A DNA stretch of 64,000 nt from Oreohelix idahoensis. Its lineage: Eukaryota > Mollusca > Gastropoda > Stylommatophora > Oreohelicidae. Below, piece by piece: positions 1 through 9,523 of this stretch. A program made the translations under genes and the position numbers. Location of the stretch: NCBI GenBank assembly GCA_024509875.1, contig JAMPIV010006391.1, forward strand, positions 248,001 to 312,000, written 5' to 3'. The notes under the pieces are model-generated. The model was given only the letters and a program-made list of their open reading frames with translations. It had not been told where the DNA came from and ran no database searches. Positions within the stretch are counted from its first letter, which is position 1, and each line of letters starts with the position of its first letter.

Positions 1-757
1 ATGTTTTTATCCTGAGTATCTTTTTTTTTTTTTTTTCAAACAAACAGTATTCAGTTATATTGTATTTTACCCCCAGTTGTTTTATTTACTTAGTTTCTGT
101 TCTGTTTTGTTGTTTTTGTTTTTTTAACCAAGGTTTATTCAAATGTTTCGAACGCTTTAATTTACATGCAGTTGTGTGCATGGCATTTTTTTTTCTTGCA
201 ACAAGTTTCTTTTTAAATAATGAACAATAAAGAAACACTGGGCCTTAGTAGAAAAAGAAATGAAACACACGCACATGCACACACACGAGACAGTCATATA
301 CAGATGGTCCTCATCAGCCTTTTTATCTGTGTGTATTAGTTGTGCCATTCACTCATTTTTTTTCCTCTCTCAATTACATGATCGAATCTAGTGTTTCTTT
401 ACAGTCATGCATAACTTTACTATAATTTCTGCTCGTATTTTTCAGTATTTTATTTGAAAACTACGAGGAAAAATTGACACTGGCTGAAATGTTCCAATCC
501 CAGATTTTTATGAATTGTAGGCCTGTTCTTGCGGCTTTTGATCAATAAAAATATTAAGGAAATTGAGAAACCTAAGGCTTGTTTTATATATAAGATATGG
601 TGAAATAACCACTGGGATGAAAAATAAAGTTTGCTAGCACTGAAAAGTCAAACACCAAACAAGAGAAAAGTAAATAAATATTACACAAACATAAAGGTTT
701 GTTTTCAGGCACTCATGAATAATAGAAAAATAGACAACAGAAAAACAACAGACGTGA
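1..757. other. AT-rich non-coding stretch
   Basis: I see no gene here. There are homopolymer T runs (about 20-36) and a short CA-rich stretch near 265-290. Open frames in this stretch are short and look random. Confidence 0.6.
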
Positions 758-855
758 GTGGCTTACCGGGGAATCGAACCCAGGACCTTCCGTGCAGCAC
801 CCCCGCCTAGCTATGGAAGCAAATCACACTATCCTCCCTGCCAGCTAAGCACCAC
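758..855 (-). mobile_element. tRNA-like SINE head
   Basis: Read on the minus strand, the segment has a good RNA polymerase III B box (GGGTTCGATTCC, plus-strand 770-781) and an A-box-like TAGCTGGCAGG about 60 bases upstream (near 838-848), within a tRNA-sized unit. The arms do not fold as a convincing functional tRNA cloverleaf, so I read it as the tRNA-derived head of a SINE and not a tRNA gene. The body and tail were not delimited. Confidence 0.55.
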
Positions 856-1744
856 TTTATGTGTTTAAAAGAGAAAAATGAGAGAAATAATAATTGGAGG
901 TTTGAACCCAGTTTGTTCATGTCACATCTCCTCACAGAATTTGTTGTAGTGGTCATTTTTTGATATCTTAAACTGTTCAAGATTGTCTAAGGTCACTTTC
1001 AAGGATGCCTGGCATATTCTCAACTTTGAAATGGTTTTAAATGTGTGTCAGATATTTTAAGATCCATGTTTTATGTTCACTGAGTTTTTGCCAAAAATCT
1101 GTATTTCTGAACAAGAAGACACAAGGCTTCTTTTTTATCAGTCAGGAGCTTTTTAAATGTTATTTGAAACATTAGACAAGATTGTTTTTAATTATAATAA
1201 TCATACGTATTATTTATTTGTATGACTTGCCCCAGCTTTCAATGACGTTTTAGTTACTGTTCTGCCTTTTATTTTCATCCTTCACTCATTGACTTACTCC
1301 GTTGTGTCTCATCTCTGGTGTCATATTCCCAGTACCCACCACAAGTCTTTCACTCTTGAAGTTGATGACAGTAATATTTTGGCATAATTCTAGGAGATGA
1401 TATGTGGAGAAGGGTGAGGTTCTTTCTTGTACATATTTTGTTTATCTACAAGGAAAGAGATATCAAAATGGTAACACTGGTTTCATTCAATGGTAATTGT
1501 GTAGGTGACTGTCATTCATTCTCAGTTCCTTTCTCCTTCCTTTTTTTTTTCTTTCTGTTTAACATTCATTGACAGTTGTGTAAGATTTTGTTATAGCTGT
1601 TCGTGTTCATTGATGATTAGGATTTGTATCATTTTTATTGTTCATGTGCAGTTGTTTGAACATGTTTAAATTAATTTTATTGTCACTGTGGCATATAAAT
1701 CGATATTTTTACATGCATTTCTTTTAATCGAGCATTCTTGGGGG
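856..1744. other. non-coding stretch
   Basis: No gene or repeat that I recognise lies in this stretch. Confidence 0.5.
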
Positions 1745-1998
1745 GTCAAAGTGGCTAAGAGGTATGGCGTCCGCCTCGAGTTCTAGAGGTACCGGGTTCA
1801 ATTCCCAGTTGAGGGTATATAATTTATGGAAATTTTTTTCAGAACCAGCGGTCCTAATGATGTCATACTCCCCCCTGGTCTCATGGGTAGTGAGATCAGG
1901 TACCTAGCCTTCTCGGATAAGGGCGAAAAAATAGGAGGTCCCGTGTGCAAGTTGCGCATGTTAAAAATCCCTCAGCAGTTGGAAATCGTAAAGAGTAG
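1745..1998 (+). mobile_element. tRNA-derived SINE with conserved central domain
   Basis: The head shows an A box (GTGGCTAAGAGGT, 1751-1763) and a B box (GGGTTCAATTCC, 1794-1805) at tRNA spacing. Downstream (about 1910-1998) is a block with 'aggtcccgtgtgcaagttgc', 'catgttaaaaatccc' and 'gtaaagagtagg'. This resembles the conserved central domain shared by SINEs of many marine invertebrates, which usually ends in 'cacgttaaagatccc...gaaaagagtagg'. The family assignment is from memory of that motif pattern and was not searched. The open frame at 1826-2017 is not a gene. Confidence 0.6.
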
Positions 1999-2030
1999 GC
2001 CTACTAGCAAAATTTAGAAATTAGAAACCT

Positions 2031-2204
2031 ACCCACCACAAAAATATTTATAGAATGTGTAATTCCTATATACACACATTGGGATCCTTGCAGTGCTATG
2101 GAGTTCATGCAGTGTGCTGAGATCCTCCTTGTGTGATCTAAGGGAGGAGATCAGAGCACTGATTGAGTAGTCCATGTGCAATGAAGGTCCTTAAAACCAA
2201 ACCA
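2031..2204 (+). repeat. dispersed repeat, copy 1 (inverted copy at 56281-56463)
   Basis: This roughly 175-bp block recurs as its reverse complement at 56281-56463, including CCACCACAAAAATATTTATA, a TATACACACATT motif, the short inverted motif CTCCTTGTGTGATCTAAGGGAGGA and an end resembling TTAAAACCAAACCA. The two copies are roughly 80-85% alike by eye. It directly follows the SINE at 1745-1998 and could be that SINE's 3' body or an independent MITE. No coding capacity is seen. Confidence 0.7.
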
Positions 2205-2599
2205 AGTTTATTGATAGTTGTGTAGCTTGTTCTCAATATGTGTTAATAGGTCGTAGGATTATTGTCATTGTCCTTCAGTCATTCCTGTTTATTCAAAGGA
2301 ATGCAACTGTTGCTTACCTAGGGTTTCTATTTTGGGCCATTTTCGTTAGCTCTGCCTGTGATATCCCATTTGCCATTGCTTCCTCTTCCACTCATCTTAT
2401 TCATGTTGTCTTCATCCTTCCCACTCTTCTTTTTCCCTGGTTGGTTCCAATTAAGTGTCTATTTGTTAGTTGCTTCCTGAGGGTGTGTCTTGTCTATTAT
2501 TTTCTCTTAATCTCCAGCTGTTATTGGTTGTTGTTGTCCCTTGTAGTTCCTTTTTCTTTCCTAATGTTGTCTGTCTCATCACCTGTTCCATGACACCGT
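2205..2599. other. non-coding stretch
   Basis: A 117-codon hydrophobic open frame (2240-2593) lies here, but its composition (F, L, S, V from T-rich DNA) and lack of any motif make it look like chance. Confidence 0.5.
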
Positions 2600-3400
2600 G
2601 ATTGAGATTATTCTGGGAAAGTAGACATCTTTATCTAATCCCACTGTCTGTTGTTAACGGTTCCGAGGGTTTGCCTTTGTGGATAATTCTGCAAGTGGTC
2701 TCTTCATAAAAATCTTGAATGATTTTAATGAATTTCTCAGGGATTCCTAGTGTCTTAGCATTTTCCATGCGATAGTGCAGTTTTTGCTATCAAATGATTT
2801 CCAAAAACTCACAGAATTGATATTTGTCATTCATTTGACTTCTCTAGGATGATTTAAAAGATTGCTGAATAATTTATACATAATCTTTCTGTTTGAAGTG
2901 CAGCTTGTTCTTTCATGAGAATTCCATCAACAAGCTTCTTCTATACAGTTTAGCATCAATCTGAACAGGATTTTTCTTACCTCTGCCAGAAATATTATAC
3001 CTCATCAGGGGCTACATATAGTTAAGGTGCCTTTATTGGATAGTTTAATAACATGCCCTCCCTTCGGCTAGTATGGGAAGACTTTTGTTCCCAGATTTTC
3101 TAAAAGAGGTGTAATATTGCTATAGTGGATGGAATATTTTATTTGGTCTAGCAGCCTTTCCATTTTTTAGCATATTTAACGCTTGTATGACGTCTTGTTT
3201 AATGGGTGGATTTGTTTTTATACTTAGCGTTCCTTTGATGGATCAGTAATGGTATGTTGTTGTATCAGTTGGTTCCTGTGTAGAATTTCCTTAAAATATA
3301 CCATCCATCTTTTTCATTGTTTTTCTCAATTGCTGATGTTGTAGCCTTCCTTGTCTTTTACAGGCACATTATGTGTTTAGATATATTGTAAACTGTTTTC
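2600..3400 (-). pseudogene. heavily decayed LINE reverse transcriptase fragment
   Basis: Translating the minus strand gives scattered reverse-transcriptase-like phrases in order: one like 'LF.KIWEQ' near 3060-3130, then a stretch matching 'KLYRRSLL' near 2940, and then 'TIAWKML' near 2750, where LINEs usually read 'LW..L...GIP'. They are interrupted by many stops and frameshifts. The order and spacing fit the thumb-proximal half of an RTE/CR1-type reverse transcriptase. It is old and inactive, and the limits are approximate. Confidence 0.45.
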
Positions 3401-4945
3401 CAGTTTTGATTTTCATAGCATTATCAGCTGTTTCATTTATTTTCTTTTGCGTTGTCTGGTTTTCTTTTTCTTTATTTGTCACCTTTTAATTACAATAATT
3501 AATGTTGTTCTTCACAGTTGTTTACTTTTTGTTAGACATTTTGTTTCTTTTATTTACGAGGTCCCATGTGTTCTCTCTGAGTCATTCTCTATGTTGCTTT
3601 TCAATTTCCCTAGAACCTCTTCACATGTTCTGAAGTGCTTCCTGGACTCGGCACCAGTGGTTATCAGAGGTTTCGTCCATGAGGTTCCCAAGTGCTTCAG
3701 ATCTACTTCTCAGATTCGTCTAAAAATTACCCCTTATGTCATTATTTGTTAATTTTTATGTGCAGTATTAGTGGCTGGGTTCATCCTGCTTTGTCTCATG
3801 CTGTCACCTTAAATGGTTGAGTCCTTAGGGTAAGGTAGTTGATCTGATTCTCCATCGACTCCTCCTTTTTACCATGTCATGCTGTGGGAAATTCCATCAA
3901 GCTGTGGGAAATTTGTCAGTGTCATATTATGGTGGAGACAATGGTCAGTCTGATAACTCGTCACCTTAGTATTAGTACCGCTTTATTCTATCTCCACTTT
4001 TGGCCAAAATAGACCTGAGGTCATAAATCGCCATAAAGTAGTTTAATCTATCATCCTACACAATATCTTAAAGTTTACAGTTTGGATCATCATCAACAAT
4101 TTCGTTTTAATGTTATATATCCTTCTTGTCAACCACTAACCCAACAACTTTGAACACGTTTTTCTCAAGACAAGCTGTGGTGGAATGAAATAAAGCAGCA
4201 TTAAGGTGACGAAGTGTCCTTGTCCATTTACAAGTGGGCAGGACTTCTCCTCTCACTATCATAGATCACTGATAGTTATACAGGGTATTTTCAGTGTGTT
4301 CTTGTTCTGTGAAAGTTCTAAAGGATTATCACTTCATCCCTATAACAATTGTAATAACTGAAACATAGATCTGACTTCTTTTATGTGAGTTGTTTCTGTC
4401 TAATCATTTATTTTTGTTTCTCACAGTGTTATTCTTTCTGAGAGCACTTGTGCCCAAAATATGGCAGAAATAAAGTGTTACAACCAGTCATTATGTTGCA
4501 ATATGAACATTTATTTATTAACAGAATATTTACAGTGTATACTATATGTTCCCCCTTTTTTTTTCTGTATGACAAAACTCTGTGTTAAGATATCCATTAA
4601 CATACACAGTGTGTAAATCACACCTTACTTCCAGCATAGGCAAATTGAAACAAGTGATTGTAAAGTAAATAGTAATCCATTTATGTGAGCTGTGCTTCTT
4701 TGGTTGTGAGGAGGTTTTGGTTTTATAAATAAAAGTATGCACTGCGTATAACACAGAGACTTCTGTGGGTTTTTTCTTGTGACTAGGCTGCTGTTAACAG
4801 CCATGAACAGTCTATGACAGAGCTTATTACAGAACAGTAACATTTTCATTATCATCCAACATTTGTTTTACCTTCAAACACAGCACAGTAAACTGTTGCT
4901 GACCACTAATTTTTGTGTTGTGCCATCTTCTTTGGTGGAGACCAT
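3401..4945. other. non-coding stretch
   Basis: T-rich DNA without a recognisable gene. A short tandem duplication of 'ctgtgggaaattccatcaag' lies near 3885-3915. The open frames (for example 3447-3752) look random. Confidence 0.5.
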
Positions 4946-5530
4946 GAAGGTCCTTTTCATCATCCTTATCACTGCCCTTCAACAGACTCATGTCAAGTTC
5001 ACCTGTCTTGTGCCATAAGTTCAAGGCCTTTCCATGTCTTTCTTATCACCTTAATGTATCAACAGTCCGTCTCTACATCTTACTGTTTCCAGAAAAAGGA
5101 CTGCCTTGTAATGCTGTCAACAGGTTTTCTCAGTAAATAAATTAAGGGGCTGCTGTAAAACTGGTAAGAAATATAAGTATTAAAACCAATAAAACGGTAT
5201 TTGATCAGTTTTACAAATAACGGTTCACAAGTTTACCGAAACGTCCCTTGTTTCTTGTGAACCGTTATTTGTAAAACTGATCAAATACCGTTTTATTGGT
5301 TTTAATACTTAGGTTTTCTCAGTGTTTGTCCCATCCATCACCTCATCTCTTGTTCCACTAGCACTTGTCTGGTCTTTGTCATCAGTTCAACACTGGTGAT
5401 CTTGTCATACCACTGTAAACCTTCTATTTTATACAACACCGTTTATGGAAATCTGTAACTTCTTTATTGCTGTTTTTGTTGTTCTCCATTTTTCAAGGTT
5501 GTACAGTACGACTGATCTCAGGGTTTTTAT
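4946..5530 (-). pseudogene. 3' part of RTE-like LINE, interrupted by a palindromic insert
   Basis: The minus strand encodes degenerate pieces of the same LINE seen intact elsewhere in the window. They run from 'SVVLYNLEKWRTTKTAIKKLQ' (near 5530-5460, at the 'LLYG.E.W' region after the reverse transcriptase fingers/palm) through 'NP.G' and 'TWK.LE.MAQDR' (near 5010-5040). The copy is interrupted at 5135-5310 by the palindrome described separately, flanked by a 13-bp duplication. It is 5' truncated and has many stops. Its closest relative here is the copy at 6069-13131. Confidence 0.7.
5135..5310. mobile_element. 176-bp insertion ending in a near-perfect hairpin, 13-bp TSD
   Basis: The insertion is bounded by direct repeats AGGTTTTCTCAGT (5122-5134 and 5311-5323). 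Removing it and one repeat restores continuity of the surrounding LINE fragment. Within it, 5174-5231 is the exact reverse complement of 5254-5311, giving 58-bp arms around a 22-nt loop. The first 39 bases (5135-5173) are outside the hairpin. A 13-bp duplication suits LINE-type target-primed insertion more than a cut-and-paste element, although a fold-back MITE is possible. No protein is encoded. Confidence 0.8.
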
Positions 5531-5589
5531 TTGGTTGTTGTTGCTTTTTACAGGTTTTCTTTGGCCCTCAATTTTTATCTTCCACTGTG

Positions 5590-5830
5590 GGTTCCATTTG
5601 CGTTCATGTTTGGTTACAGAAACAGTTGGGCGACCGAACCTGAGATTCAAAGATGTGTGCAAGAGAGACATAGGGCACTGGACATAAATCCAGCAACCTG
5701 GGAGGATGAAGCTATCTACAGCACCACCTCAGACTGGGCGAAAAGAAGCTCTCACAGCAAGCAGAAGAGAGGAGAAAACGTTGAAAGGAACACCAGGAAA
5801 ATAAGCAGCTGAGGGCTGTCACCTCAGGGG
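5590..5830 (+). pseudogene. C-terminal remnant of a LINE ORF2
   Basis: In one plus-strand frame the residues 'VGRPNLRFKDVCKRDIGHW' appear, and after a one-base shift 'ALDINPATWED' follows. This matches the pattern '[V]GRP.LR.KD.CKRDL.AL.I.P..WE' common at the C-terminus of animal LINE endonuclease/reverse transcriptase proteins. Only this tail remains. It lies back-to-back with the minus-strand fragment at 4946-5530. Confidence 0.6.
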
Positions 5831-6040
5831 TGCATGCCTTTAGTCAGTTATGATTGAAGGGGCTATTATTATTGGTTACATAACATCAGGTTACCAACTA
5901 TTGCCCAGTGAAGTATTCTCAGGTTACTTGCCAAAGCAGTAATTCACTCTGAAAGGTTTTGAAAAGTAGACATTTATATCCTGTAGAGTCATTTACATGA
6001 CATAGTTACTGTCACGTGTTCTGTAGAATAGTGCAGCTAC

Positions 6041-6068
6041 ACTTTGTTTAGTTTACACTACACCTGTA
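6041..6068 (+). repeat. left 28-bp target-site duplication of RTE-like LINE
   Basis: The 28 bases at 6041-6068 recur exactly at 13132-13159. Between them lie the two halves of one plus-strand RTE-like LINE and everything inserted into it. A duplication this long is usual for non-LTR retrotransposons. Confidence 0.85.
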
Positions 6069-6093
6069 CTTTATTTAGGTAAATATAAACATC

Positions 6094-6329
6094 ATCCAGT
6101 GTTATGCACCAACAAATGATAAAGAAGAATCTGTGAAAGAAGACTTTTACACCAGACTACAAAATGTCTTGGACAATAAGAAAAGAATTTTGATGGGGGA
6201 CCTAAATGCGAAAATAGGAACAGACAACACTGGCTTTGAAGAAATCATGGGAAAGCATGGATTAGGTATGATGAACGAGAATGGGGAACTATTAGCAAAC
6301 TTCTGTGCTTCAAATCAACTTCAAATGTG
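6094..6329 (+). pseudogene. endonuclease-domain fragment of RTE-like LINE
   Basis: Residues upstream of the first Met (6133) read 'IIQCYAPTND', a typical block of the APE-type endonuclease. Then 'ILMGDLNAKIG', containing the catalytic GDxNAK motif, and 'GMMNENGELLANFC' follow. The frame ends at 6330 where the sequence jumps to the far C-terminal region of the same protein. The rest of the endonuclease and the reverse transcriptase palm are missing. It belongs to the LINE at 6069-13131. Confidence 0.75.
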
Positions 6330-6601
6330 AAGTCAGTCCTATTGTATGGCTCTGAGACATGGAGAACAACAAAAACAACAACCAAAAAGCTACAGACTTT
6401 TATAAACGGGTGCTTGCGTAGAATAGAAGGACTGAAATGGTATGACAAAGTCACAAATGTGGAATTGATGACAAGAACCAGACAAGTGCCAGTGGAACAA
6501 GAGTTGAGAAGAAGACGCTGGCGATGGATAGGACACACATTGAGGAAACCTGTTGATAGCATTACAAGGCAGTCCTTGTTCTGGAATCCACAGGGAAAGA
6601 T
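6327..6601 (+). pseudogene. C-terminal reverse-transcriptase fragment of the same LINE
   Basis: The frame begins 'MKSVLLYGSETWRTTKT' and continues through 'RRIEGLKWYDKVTN', 'RRRRWRWIGHTLRKP' and 'SITRQSLFWNPQGK'. This is the conserved tail of RTE-like reverse transcriptases. At 6601 it stops matching because another LINE is inserted, so the remaining codons up to 6755 are foreign. The tail resumes near 12950. Confidence 0.8.
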
Positions 6602-6840
6602 AACGAACGAACTTTATTTTCAAAGGGTTGAGAATTGGGCACGCAGGTGTGCCTGTCTAACATTCTGCCCTTCCTTTCGCTCACCTTTCATACTGAATTC
6701 ATTTATTCTCATATGCATGTTACATATCAATTTCAAGAAATTCAACGTAAAGTAAAATAATAATATAGCACACTCATATTAACATTAATTACTTATAAGC
6801 ATGACATAACATATGTTGAAAAGTACAAACTCGTCCGTCA

Positions 6841-8103
6841 TTAGAACCTACAGTTGATGTTATAAGAAAAGATAATCCGATTTGGGGGGGGGGGCATGTA
6901 ATCAGAATTCAGAAAGTATTCAAAAAGTCTATGATTGTATGAATAGGGACTGAGGTTGTTTCTTAGGTTATGTGGAAGACAATTCCAAAGATGAGCAGCA
7001 GAGTACGCTAAGCTTTTCTTGAATAAGTCAAGCCTAGGCTTAGGCACTTGCAATCTGTTAAAGCGTAGACTGCGTCTTTCATTGTAATTGAACATTGACC
7101 ACAGATATGCTGAAGCATTGTGAGACAGGATTTTGTGAACGAATTTAGCTTTGTTAAACAGAAGGCGCTTTCTTAAGGGCAGTATTCTGAGGTTTTTATA
7201 GAAATCTATACACTGAGTTAGGCAGTTGTCAGAGACTAGACGCACTGCATGCTTTTGTAGTGAACGGAGTCTCTTTGTGTTGGACATTGAGCAACCATCC
7301 CAGATTGTGGAGCAATAGTCAAGGTTTGCTTGTATGTGAGATATATAGAACAATTTTCATGCATCTTCATCTAGGAAATGTTTGATTTTAGCTAACTGGT
7401 AAACTTTCTGTGCCGTTTGCTTGGTCAGTGCATGTACATGTGAGTTCCAGTTTAGATGCTGGTCAACGATTATACCTAGAGTTTTATGTTCATTAACGTT
7501 TTCAATTAGTGAGGTACCAATGTAGATCTGAAGTGTTGTTTTCTCTGAATTTTGTAATATTTGTCTAGTTGATATTAACATGCATTTCGTTTTAATGATA
7601 TTTATTAGCATGCGATTACCGTTGCTCCACTTAATCAGATTATCTGTATCCTTTTGTAACGATAGTTTGAGTGTTTTACAACTTTTATCACTCTTGTAAA
7701 CAGTACAGTCGTCCGCAAACAGATCACAGGATGAGTGCTTGATGTGAAGAGGAAGGTCATTAATGTATATGGTAAAAAGTAGAGGACCAAGTATAGAACC
7801 CTGAGGAACGCCAGTATTTATTACTGCTGGGCTAGAATATGAGTTATTGTAAGAAACTACATGTTTTCTGTCTGACAGGAATGATGTAATCATTGTCATC
7901 AGTTGAAAGTTTATTTTTGATGTTTCTAGTTTTCTAATTAAAATAGCGTGATCTATCATATCAAATGCTTTTTTAAAGTCTACAAAGACTGCCCCACACA
8001 TGTTATCGTTGTTAATATTTAGGTGCCAGTTGTCTATCATCTTAGTTAGAGCAGTGTGACATGAATGTTTAGGCCTAAACCCCGATTGAGTATCAATTAG
8101 CAA
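6841..8103 (-). pseudogene. reverse transcriptase core and C-terminus of the CR1/Jockey-like LINE
   Basis: From 8103 leftwards it reads 'QSGFRPKHSC', 'VFVDFKKAFD', 'GVPQGSILGPLLF' and 'LFADDCTVY' (the catalytic FADD). It continues with 'KT..LGI..D..LNW..H' and, beyond a single in-frame stop at 7357-7359, 'QANLDYCSTIWDG', 'RLRSLQKHAVRLV' and 'AYSAAHLWNCLP'. This motif order is diagnostic of the CR1/Jockey group. One stop separates 7357-8103 from 6841-7353 in the same frame, so the copy is recent but inactive. Confidence 0.85.
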
Positions 8104-9053
8104 GTTGTTGTAGGAGTTCGCCAGGGATGCATCCTGTCACCAGTGCTCTTTAATATATATCTAGAACATATGCAGGAGGCTCTCTACGATTATAAATCAA
8201 CCATATCGATTGGAGGCCGCCCTCTGTGTAATCTACGTTTTGCTGATGATATTGATCTGATAGCTGGAACAGAATCAGAACTTCAAGACCTTACCTCTAG
8301 AGTGGAGAAAGTAACAAGAACATATGGGGTGGAAATTAATATAGAAAAAAGCAAGATATTGGTGAATAGCCATAAGAAACATGTTCCGACCAATATTACG
8401 TTAAATGGGCAAACGTTAGAAGAAGTTAACACCTTTAAATATCTCGGGTCCACTATATGTAGTGATGGAAGATCAAGTAAAGAAATCAAGACAAGACTTG
8501 AGATGGCCTCAGCTGCCATGACAAGGTTGAATGTGATCTGGAAAAGTAACATCAGTTTTCCTGTGAAGATCAAATTATACAAATCACTTGTATTATCTAT
8601 TCTCTTGTATGGGTGTGAGGGCTGGACACTCACTGCAGATACGGAGCGAAGGATTCAGGCTTTGGAGCATAAATGTTATAGAAGAATTTTGCACATTTGC
8701 TATAAAGAGCACAAAACAAATGTCTATGTTAGAGAGAAGATAAACACCTATGCAGGCCACCAAGAACCACTTTTGTCAATAGTGAAACATCGAAAGCTTG
8801 CCTGGTTTGGGCATGTAACTCGTCATGACTCCCTTTCGAAAACGATCCTCCAGGGAACAGTCGAAGGTAAACGGAGAAGAGGAAGGCAAAGAAAATCCTG
8901 GGCTGATAACATCAAAGAATGGGCAGGACACGGTTTTTCCACACTTGTACGCATTGCTGAGAATAGAGAGCAGTGGAGGACCATGTCTGCTGATGCTTCC
9001 ACCATGGCACCCCTACGACCCATGACGGGTTATGGGTTGAGATGAGATGATAA
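8104..9053 (+). pseudogene. 5'-truncated LINE (reverse transcriptase C-terminal half)
   Basis: The coding starts mid-domain ('VVVGVRQGC', about 8107-8133) with the first Met at 8143. It shows 'LCNLRFADDIDLIAG' (catalytic FADD), 'LGSTICSDG', 'LVLSILLYGCEGWTL', 'HRKLAWFGHV' and 'KGRRRRGRQRKSWADN', and ends 'RPMTGYGLR' just before a GATGA-rich 3' tail. The roughly 300-codon frame is open throughout, so insertion is fairly recent. It lies in opposite orientation inside the CR1/Jockey-like LINE, splitting that element's reverse transcriptase between 8103 and 9055. Confidence 0.85.
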
Positions 9054-9523
9054 CTAAGTGTTGTAGTGTTATTTTGTGAATGTGTTTTGCCAGTGGTTTG
9101 GATAGGGATAATATTAGAGAGATTGGCCTATAGTTACCAAGGTTACGAGTATCAGAGGAACCAGGTTTGAAAAGAGGATATACCTTAGCGACTTTAAAGT
9201 GCAACGGGAAGTAACTCTTTGTGATACATAGATTGTACGAGTACATGTATGTTAGTGAATCACTAATAACTGGCGCAGCATAGCGCAGTATTCGATTACT
9301 GATTCCATCAAGTCCTGATGAGTTGTTCTCTTTAAGGCCTAGAAGATAGTTATACACTTCATTAACTGTCATATACGGAATGTCGGATGGGACTGTGTTC
9401 GTGCATTTGTTCTCACAGAATGCTAACAGTTGGCCTAGGTCACAAGGGGAATCTGGTATCGTAGATTTAAGACTGGTTATTTCTGCCTGAAAGTAATTGC
9501 TAAAGTCCGTACACGTAAATGTA
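9054..9523 (-). pseudogene. reverse transcriptase N-terminal part of the CR1/Jockey-like LINE
   Basis: The frame includes 'FSNYFQAEI', 'LKENNSSGLDGISNRILR', 'YFPLHFKVAKVYPLFKPG' and 'NYRPISLILSLSKPLAKHI'. These are the standard blocks 'SGLDGIS..ll', 'FP..wK.A.V.P.fK.g' and 'NYRPIS.l...sK..E'. It connects to the core at 8103 across the plus-strand LINE insertion, and to the endonuclease/linker part at 11640 across the DNA element at 9524-11637. Confidence 0.85.

Noticed and set aside
2240..2593. 117-codon hydrophobic frame as a membrane protein
   Set aside because: Composition follows from T-rich DNA; no signal or family pattern, no splice context.
8095..9075. Target duplication of the LINE fragment inserted in the CR1/Jockey-like LINE
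   Set aside because: 'aagttgttgtag' and 'aagtgttgtag' are similar but not identical, so I do not claim it.
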